Below are positions 1 through 6,179 of a stretch of 7,704 nucleotides of DNA, piece after piece. The stretch's first letter is position 1. Every line of letters begins with the position of its first letter. Made by a program: the position numbers and the translations under genes. Source of the stretch: Bacillota bacterium (GTDB lineage: Bacteria; Bacillota; Clostridia; Acetivibrionales; JAFADI01). The stretch covers positions 1 through 7,704 of the forward strand of contig JAFADI010000181.1 in the NCBI GenBank assembly GCA_023424965.1, read 5' to 3'. The notes beneath the pieces were generated by a model. It was given only the letters and a program-made list of their open reading frames with translations, made no database searches and was not told the origin of the DNA.

Positions 1-8
1 TGCAAATT

Positions 9-37
9 TCGACAATATTATTAAAACATGCTATAAT
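9..37 (+). promoter_or_regulatory. Sigma-A-type promoter of the histidine kinase gene
   Basis: The -35 element TCGACA (9-14, five of six consensus bases) is followed by exactly 17 bases and a perfect TATAAT (32-37). The -10 box carries a TG one base upstream (29-30), so it is also an extended -10. Transcription should begin near 43-45. The first in-frame ATG of the downstream gene (36-38) overlaps the -10 box and would lie upstream of this start, which argues against its use. Confidence 0.75.
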
Positions 38-83
38 GATAGAGCATATTGCCAATTATATATTGATTTTCGTGGAGAAGCAT

Positions 84-1451
84 ATGTTAAATTTTATCGC
101 CGAAATAATTGCAGGGATGGCGGAAGGGACTATTCATCTTTTAATATTTACCGCTGTGAGCAGCAATAAGGAATTTATAAAGAGAAATCCTCTAAAGGTA
201 TTGGCATTCATTTCTATCTATACGGTTTTCACATACCTGGCGACCCTAGGGATCCCCGGAGGGCTGCACGGGTTGGTCATTTTCATTTTTGCCATAGCCC
301 TGCTCAGCTTTATTGCAAAGAACAATTTTTACGCATCCATAGTGTCTGTTCTTATTGCCTCCGTAACTACCCTAATACCGGAAATTATAGCAGTCTTACT
401 GGGATCAATCTTTTTGAAAATTGATATAGGAATGCTTTTGCAGAATCCTTTGTTAAAACTGGTGCTGGTATTGGTAACCCGGGGGATTTCCTTTGCTGTG
501 GCGTTCCTGATTCTAAAAAGGCGGATTAATCTCTTTAAATTGGATATTTTCAAAAAGGAGAATTCTTTTGTTGCATTATCCGTTTTGCAGCTTATCGTAT
601 TATTCTTTGCTGCAGTTTTGCCGCTGGGCTTTAAAAGCAGCTACTCCTATCTTAACAGTATTTTTGTAGGCATAGCTTTTCTCATTATAATGATTTTGTC
701 TTATTTCGATTATAGGGAAAGGGAAAAAATACTGGCAGTGAAGGAAAAGCTCTCGGCCCAGGAACAATATATTAAAAACCTCCAATCCGTTGTTGACCTG
801 ATACGTAAGGAAAAGCACGACTTCATCAACCATTTGAACATTATAGCCGCCATGTGCCAGCGTAAGGATTCCGACACCGTTGATAAAATTGAAAGGTATT
901 TAAACGGGCTTTCCGACAATATCGGCTTAACCTACAGGTTCTACAATACAGGGAATATCTATATCGACGGCTTGCTTGCAGTAAAGAGCATATTTGCACT
1001 TAAAAACGGCATCAATCTGGATGTAGGCACTGATGCTCCAATGAACCTGGCGGAAGTTGATGATGTACATCTGACAAGTATCATCGGCAATATCATGGAT
1101 AACGCTTTTGAGGCTCTGGCTGCCGGCTGTTGCGGGGAAAAAGGCATCGTATCCCTGTATACCTATATGGAAAATGAAAAGTATTATATATCGGTTTCCA
1201 ACAATGGACCGGAAATTCCGGTACAGGAGCGGGAAAAAATATTCGAAAACAAATACTCTACCAAGGACAGGGGAATAACCGGTGAACGGGGCTTTGGACT
1301 TTTTATTGCCAGAGAGCTGACTGAAAAGGCCGGGGGCAGGGTGGCGGTTTCAAGCATGAAGGAAAACACGGAATTCCTTATCGAACTCAATACCAGAAAG
1401 TCTGAACAGGAAATAGAAATGCCCGATGGAGAGCTTCTGAGGACAGGATAA
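84..1451 (+). CDS. Membrane sensor histidine kinase, GHKL/AgrC-CitA-like (orphan in this window)
   Basis: Likely a 455-residue signal-transducing histidine kinase. Residues 1 to about 215 are very hydrophobic, with roughly six or seven membrane segments and no obvious extracellular sensor domain, as in AgrC-type receptors. A short linker leads to a Spo0B-like dimerisation helix with the motif KHDFINHLN; His245 is the expected phospho-acceptor. The ATPase domain follows: N-box NIMDN (Asn336-Asn340), SNNG (372-375) and the glycine loop GERGFGL (400-406). All expected motifs are present, so it should be active. Start: ATG84 has GGAG six bases upstream, whereas in-frame ATG36 lies inside the promoter's -10 box. 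No response regulator gene follows; downstream is a terminator and then pflB. The partner may be upstream of the window or elsewhere. The signal (peptide, metabolite or other) cannot be read from the sequence. Confidence 0.88.
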   Translation: MLNFIAEIIAGMAEGTIHLLIFTAVSSNKEFIKRNPLKVLAFISIYTVFTYLATLGIPGGLHGLVIFIFAIALLSFIAKNNFYASIVSVLIASVTTLIPEIIAVLLGSIFLKIDIGMLLQNPLLKLVLVLVTRGISFAVAFLILKRRINLFKLDIFKKENSFVALSVLQLIVLFFAAVLPLGFKSSYSYLNSIFVGIAFLIIMILSYFDYREREKILAVKEKLSAQEQYIKNLQSVVDLIRKEKHDFINHLNIIAAMCQRKDSDTVDKIERYLNGLSDNIGLTYRFYNTGNIYIDGLLAVKSIFALKNGINLDVGTDAPMNLAEVDDVHLTSIIGNIMDNAFEALAAGCCGEKGIVSLYTYMENEKYYISVSNNGPEIPVQEREKIFENKYSTKDRGITGERGFGLFIARELTEKAGGRVAVSSMKENTEFLIELNTRKSEQEIEMPDGELLRTG

Positions 1452-1517
1452 GATATTTGCCTGTACCGTTTCTGTTCGACGGGCGCAAAACGTTGAATTA
1501 TATGATGTGGCGTGATT

Positions 1518-1543
1518 AGGAGAGGCTTGCGGCCTCCTTTTTT
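1518..1543 (+). terminator. Rho-independent terminator after the kinase gene
   Basis: The arms GAGGC (1522-1526) and GCCTC (1532-1536) form a five-base-pair stem around a TTGCG loop. The stem can be extended outward imperfectly (A-C mismatch, two G-T wobbles, A-T), and a run of six T follows (1538-1543). The stem is short, so efficiency may be modest. It lies 66 bases after the kinase stop codon and directly before the pflB promoter region. Confidence 0.6.
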
Positions 1544-1555
1544 ATGTTGTATAAT
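1527..1555 (+). promoter_or_regulatory. Possible upstream promoter (P1) of the pfl operon
   Basis: A perfect TATAAT (1550-1555) has TTGCGG (1527-1532) 17 bases upstream. Only the TTG of the -35 fits consensus, and the element overlaps the terminator hairpin loop and stem, so this call is weak. What favours it is the perfect -10 and the palindrome that follows immediately, at the predicted start point. Confidence 0.35.
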
Positions 1556-1569
1556 GTATACAGTATACA
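1555..1569 (+). promoter_or_regulatory. Operator-like 15-bp perfect palindrome at P1
   Basis: TGTATACAGTATACA is a perfect inverted repeat centred on A1562, built of two GTATAC half-sites that are themselves palindromic. It begins at the last base of the candidate -10 box and covers the predicted start point of P1, a typical place for repressor binding. GTATAC-centred dyads are known for some GntR-family repressors, but I cannot name the regulator; that link is inference. Confidence 0.45.
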
Positions 1570-1578
1570 AAACTGTGT

Positions 1579-1608
1579 TTAACAATCCGGTTTGATGGTA
1601 TATATAAA
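1579..1608 (+). promoter_or_regulatory. Probable main promoter (P2) of the pfl operon
   Basis: TTAACA (1579-1584, five of six) and TATAAA (1603-1608, five of six) are separated by 18 bases. Transcription would start near 1614-1616, giving a leader of about 70 bases before pflB. This is the best-matching promoter between the kinase and pflB. Confidence 0.55.
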
Positions 1609-1610
1609 AT

Positions 1611-1622
1611 GAATACGTATTC
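1611..1622 (+). promoter_or_regulatory. Operator-like 12-bp perfect palindrome at P2
   Basis: GAATACGTATTC reads the same on both strands. It begins two bases after the candidate -10 box of P2 and covers the predicted start point. Its position mirrors that of the other dyad at P1, although the sequence differs. It does not match the FNR-type TTGAT-N4-ATCAA or the Rex-type TTGTGA-N6-TCACAA pattern, so the binding protein is unknown. Confidence 0.4.
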
Positions 1623-1687
1623 CAAATCAGGGAAAAAGTAAGTTGATAAGCGGGAAATTTGGCGGGAAGAAAGGGAGGATCGTCTAT

Positions 1688-3916
1688 ATGAAGGAATGGA
1701 AGGGCTTTGTAAAGGGAAACTGGTGCACCGAAATCGATGTACGGAATTTTATCCAGTTGAACTATATTCCGTATGAAGGCGGAGAAGATTTTTTAAAGGG
1801 ACCGACGGAAAAAACCCGGAAGCTGTGGGATAAGGTAACGGGTCTTTTAAAACAGGAAAGAGATAAAAATGGAGTTTTAGACATAGATACCAAAACGATT
1901 TCAACCATAAACTCTCACAAGCCGGGGTATATTGACCGGGAACTTGAGGAGATCGTCGGGCTTCAGACCGATGAACCTTTGAAAAGGTCCATCATGCCCT
2001 TTGGCGGCATGCGTATGGTCCAGAAGGGCTGTGAATCCTACGGGAAAAAGGTTGAGCCGGAGGTTCTGGATATTTTTACGAAGTACAGGAAAACCCATAA
2101 CGAAGGGGTTTATGACGTATACACTCCCGAAATGCTGCGGGCCAAAAAGGCGGGCATTATCACAGGCTTGCCGGATGCTTACGGCAGAGGGCGCATTATC
2201 GGGGACTACAGGAGATTGCCCCTCTATGGGACCGACAGGCTGATCGCCGAAAAAGAGTATGAAATGGTAAATCTGGAGTTCGACTATATTGACGCAGATA
2301 CCATCAGGAACCGTGAAGAGATCCGGGAGCAAATCAAAGCCCTGGGTGAGCTTAAAAATATGGCCGCTGCCTATGGCTTCGACGTTTCGAAACCGGCGGC
2401 CAATTCGAAGGAAGCGGTCCAATGGCTGTACTTTGCGTATCTTTCCGCCGTCAAAGAGCAAAATGGTGCGGCCATGAGCATCGGAAGAATATCCACCTTC
2501 CTTGACGTATACCTTGAAAAGGATTTGAGGGAAGGCATCCTTACAGAGGAAGAAGCCCAGGAGCTCATTGACCATCTGGTTATAAAGCTGCGGATGGTGA
2601 GGTTTTTGAGGACTCCTGAGTATGAAAAGCTGTTCAGCGGCGATCCCACCTGGGTTACTGAAAGCATAGGCGGTATGAGCCTGGACGGAAGGACACTGGT
2701 TACCAAATCCTCCTTCCGGATACTGAACACCCTTTCTAGCCTGGGGCCTGCCCCTGAACCCAATTTGACCATACTCTGGTCGATACACCTTCCCGACGCC
2801 TTCAAACGGTATTGTGCAAAGGTTTCCATCCACACCAGCTCTGTACAGTATGAAAGCGATGACATCATGAGGCATTACTGGGGGGATGACTACGGCATTG
2901 CCTGCTGTGTTTCCGCCATGCGGCTGGGCAAGCAGATGCAGTTCTTCGGGGCAAGGTGCAATCTTGCCAAGGCGCTGCTTTATGCCATCAACGGAGGACG
3001 GGATGAGATAACGGGCAAACAGGTGGCACCCAAGTTCTCGGCAGTGGATACCGAGTATTTGAACTATGAGGATGTGATGGAACGCTTCAATATGGTGCTT
3101 GACTGGGTGGCAAGACTGTATATGAACACGCTGAACCTCATTCACTACATGCATGATAAGTATTCCTATGAAAGACTGCAGATGGCCCTGCATGACAGAG
3201 AGACACTGAGGACCATGGCCTGCGGCATTGCGGGGCTTTCCGTGGTGACCGATTCCCTGAGCGCCATCAAATATGCCAGGGTGAAACCCATACGGGATGA
3301 CAACAACGTAGTGGTGGACTATGAGGTGGAGGGGGATTATCCCAAATACGGCAATAACGACGAACAGGTGGACTCGATCGCAACGCACATTGTCAAGATC
3401 TTCATGGATAAATTGAGAAAGCAGAGGACCTACCGCAATTCCGTGCCTACGCTGTCCGTGCTCACCATCACTTCCAACGTGGTGTATGGCGAAAAAACCG
3501 GCAATACGCCCGACGGGAGGAAAAAAGGGGAGCCTCTCGCCCCGGGGGCCAATCCCATGCATGGGCGTGATATCAACGGGGCCCTTGCGGTGTTGAGCTC
3601 CATCGCAAAGCTGCCTTATGAATATGCCCAGGATGGGATATCCTATACCTTCTCTATCATTCCCAAAGCCCTGGGCAGGGATGAGGACACCCGGGTAAAC
3701 AACCTGAAAGCCTTGCTGGACGGTTATTTTAAGCAGGGAGGGCATCACATAAATATCAACGTATTTGAAAAGGAAACCCTGCTGGACGCCATGGAGCACC
3801 CGGAAAAATATCCCCAGCTCACGATCCGGGTATCGGGATATGCGGTGAATTTTATCAAATTGACACGGGCCCAGCAGTTGGACGTAATCAACCGTACCAT
3901 CCACGAACACATATAA
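1688..3916 (+). CDS. pflB: Pyruvate formate-lyase (formate C-acetyltransferase)
   Basis: Glycyl-radical enzyme converting pyruvate and CoA to acetyl-CoA and formate in the cytoplasm during anaerobic fermentation. The 742-residue protein is the usual length for the family. The N-terminal PFL domain includes the GRGRIIGDYRR segment (from about residue 166) and DPTWVTESIGG (Trp322). The active-site pair Cys406-Cys407 lies in IACCVSAM, followed by QMQFFGAR with the conserved arginine at 423. The C-terminal radical loop RVSGYAV places the radical glycine at Gly717 (codon 3836-3838). Nothing key is missing, and the motifs match true PFL rather than glycerol or choline lyases. Start: ATG1688 has AGGGAGG nine bases upstream and gives the family-typical N-terminus; the longer frame opening at TTG1643 has no good ribosome-binding site. 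The activase gene follows 72 bases downstream without a terminator. Confidence 0.97.
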   Translation: MKEWKGFVKGNWCTEIDVRNFIQLNYIPYEGGEDFLKGPTEKTRKLWDKVTGLLKQERDKNGVLDIDTKTISTINSHKPGYIDRELEEIVGLQTDEPLKRSIMPFGGMRMVQKGCESYGKKVEPEVLDIFTKYRKTHNEGVYDVYTPEMLRAKKAGIITGLPDAYGRGRIIGDYRRLPLYGTDRLIAEKEYEMVNLEFDYIDADTIRNREEIREQIKALGELKNMAAAYGFDVSKPAANSKEAVQWLYFAYLSAVKEQNGAAMSIGRISTFLDVYLEKDLREGILTEEEAQELIDHLVIKLRMVRFLRTPEYEKLFSGDPTWVTESIGGMSLDGRTLVTKSSFRILNTLSSLGPAPEPNLTILWSIHLPDAFKRYCAKVSIHTSSVQYESDDIMRHYWGDDYGIACCVSAMRLGKQMQFFGARCNLAKALLYAINGGRDEITGKQVAPKFSAVDTEYLNYEDVMERFNMVLDWVARLYMNTLNLIHYMHDKYSYERLQMALHDRETLRTMACGIAGLSVVTDSLSAIKYARVKPIRDDNNVVVDYEVEGDYPKYGNNDEQVDSIATHIVKIFMDKLRKQRTYRNSVPTLSVLTITSNVVYGEKTGNTPDGRKKGEPLAPGANPMHGRDINGALAVLSSIAKLPYEYAQDGISYTFSIIPKALGRDEDTRVNNLKALLDGYFKQGGHHININVFEKETLLDAMEHPEKYPQLTIRVSGYAVNFIKLTRAQQLDVINRTIHEHI

Positions 3917-3938
3917 GAGGCATGACAAAAAAGAAGAG

Positions 3939-3967
3939 TTGACAATTGCTCACAGCCATCCGACAAT
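3939..3967 (+). promoter_or_regulatory. Possible internal promoter before pflA
   Basis: A perfect TTGACA (3939-3944) lies 17 bases before GACAAT (3962-3967, four of six). Transcription would begin near 3974, inside the purine-rich ribosome-binding region but before its core GGGGGGAG. It could supply extra pflA transcript, but the -10 is poor and a chance match is possible. Confidence 0.25.
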
Positions 3968-3988
3968 AAGAGGAAGGGGGGAGCCGTT

Positions 3989-4705
3989 ATGGGCATTACG
4001 GGCAGGATACATTCCTTCGAGACTTTCGGCACGGTTGACGGACCGGGCATACGCTTTGTGGTATTTATGCAGGGCTGCCCTTTAAGGTGTATTTATTGTC
4101 ATAACAGAGACACCTGGGATGTAAAAGGCGGAAAGGAATATTCGGCGGATGAGGTCGTTGAAAAGCTTAAAAAATATATCAACTATATAAAATTTTCCGG
4201 CGGGGGTATTACGATTACCGGCGGAGAGCCCACCCTTCAGGCGGAATTTGTGGCAGAAGTCTTTAAGAAGTGCAGGGAACTGGGGATACACACCGCCCTT
4301 GATACTTCGGGCTTTGCAGAGGTGGAGAAGGTAAAGGAACTGCTTTTGTATACCGATCTGGTACTGCTGGACGTAAAACATGCCGTGGAGGAAAAGCACA
4401 GGGTTATTACCGGAGTGGGAAACAGCAAAATCAAGCTTTTTGCCAATTATTTATCCGGCAGCAACATTCCCATATGGATCCGTTATGTCCTGCTGCCGGG
4501 GTATACGGACGATGAGGAGGACCTGAAACTCGCAGCGGAGTTTATCGGGACCTTGAAGACGGTGGAAAAGATTGAGGTACTCCCGTACCACAGCATGGGC
4601 TCCTACAAATGGGATAAAATGGGGCAGGAATACCGGCTCAAGGATGTGAAGGAACCCTCGGCCGCTCAGGTTAAAAAGGCGCAGCAAATTTTAAGCGGGA
4701 AATAG
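3989..4705 (+). CDS. pflA: Pyruvate formate-lyase activating enzyme (radical SAM)
   Basis: This enzyme uses a [4Fe-4S] cluster and S-adenosylmethionine to abstract hydrogen from the PflB radical glycine, switching PflB on under anoxia. At 238 residues it is close to the usual size of short PFL activases (about 245), with no inserted ferredoxin-like domain of the kind found in many other glycyl-radical activases. The cluster motif CPLRCIYC gives Cys30, Cys34 and Cys37. GGEP (78-81) is the SAM-binding motif. LDTSG (104-108) and LLDVKH (126-131) fit the region that binds a monovalent cation in the E. coli enzyme. ATG3989 has a strong GGGGGGAG five bases upstream. It lies 72 bases after pflB with no hairpin between, so co-transcription is expected. 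A strong stem follows 32 bases after the stop. Confidence 0.96.
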   Translation: MGITGRIHSFETFGTVDGPGIRFVVFMQGCPLRCIYCHNRDTWDVKGGKEYSADEVVEKLKKYINYIKFSGGGITITGGEPTLQAEFVAEVFKKCRELGIHTALDTSGFAEVEKVKELLLYTDLVLLDVKHAVEEKHRVITGVGNSKIKLFANYLSGSNIPIWIRYVLLPGYTDDEEDLKLAAEFIGTLKTVEKIEVLPYHSMGSYKWDKMGQEYRLKDVKEPSAAQVKKAQQILSGK

Positions 4706-4737
4706 AAAGCCGGAAAGTTCGGTGAACCGCCAAATAT

Positions 4738-4770
4738 TAAGGGGAGCAAGATATACGCTTGCTCCCCTTA
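4738..4770. terminator. Strong hairpin between convergent genes, likely bidirectional terminator
   Basis: The arms TAAGGGGAGCAAG (4738-4750) and CTTGCTCCCCTTA (4758-4770) pair perfectly over 13 bases around a seven-base loop. It separates pflA (+) from the nitroreductase (-), whose stop codon is only four bases away. T-runs are weak on both sides: TTATGTGTT on + and TTAATATTT on -. Termination both ways is the natural reading, but the poor T-tracts leave room for a role in protecting transcript ends. Confidence 0.7.
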
Positions 4771-4774
4771 TGTG

Positions 4775-5299
4775 TTAAACGTTGAAAGTCTCGTAATAAA
4801 CGATGTCCTTTAAGGGCTTGCGGGTTTTAGAAAGCCTGTCCGGAGAAGCGCTTTCGCTGGAGGAATATCCGATGGCCAGTATGTTGACCGGTAGGAGGTT
4901 GTCCGGAAGGTTGAACTCCTTCTTTATGACGACCGGATCAAAATAGCATATCCATACGCTTCCCAGACCCAGCTCCGTGGCTTCCAGCATCATATGGTCG
5001 GTGACGATGCTGGCGTCTATTTCGGTTATTTTCTTGCCGTCGATAGGTCTTACCCAGGCAGCGTCGGTATCTCCGCAGACGATGATAGCCAGGGGTGCAT
5101 TGTATATGTTGGCGGCTTTCTTCAGCCTTTCAAAGCCCTCTTTTTCCCTGACCACGATTAATCTCTGGGGCTGCTTGTTGGCTCCTGTAGGAGCGACTCT
5201 CCCGGCCTCCAGTATTTGCAGGAGTTTTTCCTCTTCAATTTGCTTATCCTGGAATTTGCGGACGGAATACCGTTTTTTTGCCAATTCTAAAAAGCTCAT
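4775..5299 (-). CDS. Nitroreductase family FMN-dependent oxidoreductase
   Basis: A 174-residue protein of the NAD(P)H:FMN nitroreductase fold, usually a cytoplasmic homodimer with FMN at the dimer interface. The N-terminal RYSVRKF (10-16) is the typical flavin-phosphate-binding motif. APTGANKQPQ (36-45) and a glycine-rich GLGSVWICYF stretch followed by LPVNILAIGY are also family hallmarks. The natural substrate cannot be told from sequence; members reduce nitro compounds, quinones or flavins. Start: the ATG at 5299 is preceded by AAAGGGTGAG three bases upstream, and MSFLELAKKRYSVRKF is the standard family N-terminus. The ATG at 5338 would add 13 lysine-rich residues and has AGGA directly abutting it. 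It lies 103 bases downstream of gatD on the same strand; I see no clear promoter or terminator between them, so read-through is possible. Confidence 0.88.
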   Translation of the reverse strand: MSFLELAKKRYSVRKFQDKQIEEEKLLQILEAGRVAPTGANKQPQRLIVVREKEGFERLKKAANIYNAPLAIIVCGDTDAAWVRPIDGKKITEIDASIVTDHMMLEATELGLGSVWICYFDPVVIKKEFNLPDNLLPVNILAIGYSSSESASPDRLSKTRKPLKDIVYYETFNV

Positions 5300-5402
5300 A
5301 TGCTCACCCTTTCCTTTTTTAAGAACCACCTTGTCCATTCCTAAAAGTATTTACCCCACAATCCGGTTAAATACACTTTAAACCATATCTTTAAAGAAAT
5401 AT

Positions 5403-6146
5403 TTATAATATTCTGGAAGCCATTGAGCTGCGGGCCAGGTCTTCAAACCTGTCCTCCAGCCTCTGAAGGGAAACGAAGTCCCTGTATTTGCGCTGTAACG
5501 CCAGGGCGAGCAAATGGTCGGTGAGCCTGGGGTTCTTTGGGAGAAGGCTGCCGTGGGAGTAAGAGCAATAGACATTATTGTAAATCGCTCCCTCATACCC
5601 GTCTTCTCCGTTGTTCCCATTGCCTTTGACCATTTTGCCCAGGGGACGGATTCCGGGGCCCAGGTAGGTCCTTCCGGAATGATTCTCAAAACCGACAATC
5701 TGGCCGTCAAACTCCTGGGATTTGAGAAAATCGCATTCAAACACGATATTTCCTATCATCCTTTTCTTACCTCCGATGGTCCAGAGATCCAGGGCTCCTA
5801 AAAACTCAATTTCTTTGCCGTCCCAGGTTTTGTAGTATTTACCCAGAAGCTGGTAGCCTCCGCAGATGCAAAGAAAAACCTTCCCATTCTCAATTGCATT
5901 TCTTATCTCATTTCCCTTTTGAACCAGGACGTCGGACTGGATGATTTCCTGTTCATAATCCTGGCCTCCGCCAAGAAATATGACATCATAATTTTCCGGG
6001 TCAAAACCGTCGCCGATGGTGATGTTATGCACCTTTGCCTCGATTCCGCGCCACTGGCACCGCCTTTTTAAGGCGATGATATTGCCCCTGTCCCCGTACA
6101 GGTTCAGCAAATCGGGATAGAGGTGACAAATATTCAGCTCGTACAT
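5403..6146 (-). CDS. gatD: Lipid II isoglutaminyl synthase, glutaminase subunit GatD
   Basis: A 247-residue class I glutamine amidotransferase of the CobB/CobQ-like type. It hydrolyses glutamine and passes ammonia to MurT for amidation of the D-Glu carboxylate in lipid II at the inner face of the membrane. The N-terminus LNICHLYPDLLNLYGDRGN is characteristic of GatD. The nucleophile lies in CICGGYQLLG (Cys95), and the histidine is in YSHGSLLPKNP (His198), matching Cys94 and His189 of the Staphylococcus aureus protein. GFENHSGRTYLG (152-163) is also conserved. The acid of the triad is expected from MurT. The start at 6146 has GGAGGA four bases upstream; an out-of-frame ATG at 6150 lies between. 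It is 33 bases downstream of murT, the common gene order, so a shared transcript is expected. Confidence 0.95.
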   Translation of the reverse strand: MYELNICHLYPDLLNLYGDRGNIIALKRRCQWRGIEAKVHNITIGDGFDPENYDVIFLGGGQDYEQEIIQSDVLVQKGNEIRNAIENGKVFLCICGGYQLLGKYYKTWDGKEIEFLGALDLWTIGGKKRMIGNIVFECDFLKSQEFDGQIVGFENHSGRTYLGPGIRPLGKMVKGNGNNGEDGYEGAIYNNVYCSYSHGSLLPKNPRLTDHLLALALQRKYRDFVSLQRLEDRFEDLARSSMASRIL

Positions 6147-6179
6147 ACATTCCTCCGAAAATTTAATTTCGTCAATAGA

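Noticed and set aside
36..83. A longer N-terminus of the kinase starting at ATG36
   Set aside because: ATG36 overlaps the last bases of a perfect TATAAT and has no ribosome-binding site, while ATG84 has GGAG at good spacing.
1650..1668. The direct repeat GCGGGAA (1650-1656 and 1662-1668) in the pflB leader
   Set aside because: Seven bases repeated once in a purine-rich leader is within chance expectation, and no structure or known motif goes with it.
1643..1687. A longer pflB N-terminus from TTG1643
   Set aside because: ATG1688 has a strong AGGGAGG and gives the family-typical N-terminus and length; the added 15 residues have no match to PFL.
1901..3928. A 675-codon open frame on the - strand opposite pflB
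   Set aside because: It lies wholly antisense to a textbook pflB with all catalytic motifs intact. Its translation is rich in His, Gly, Pro and Ile with no recognisable domain. Long antisense frames are a common by-product of codon bias in a long, highly conserved gene.
5300..5338. A longer nitroreductase N-terminus from the ATG at 5338
   Set aside because: The added 13 residues are lysine-rich and outside the family pattern, and AGGA abuts that ATG too closely. The internal ATG at 5299 has a better ribosome-binding site.
5388..5397. The palindrome TCTTTAAAGA downstream of gatD as a terminator
   Set aside because: It is a short AT-only-core palindrome with no loop and no T-run after it in the reading direction of gatD, so it is not convincing as a terminator.
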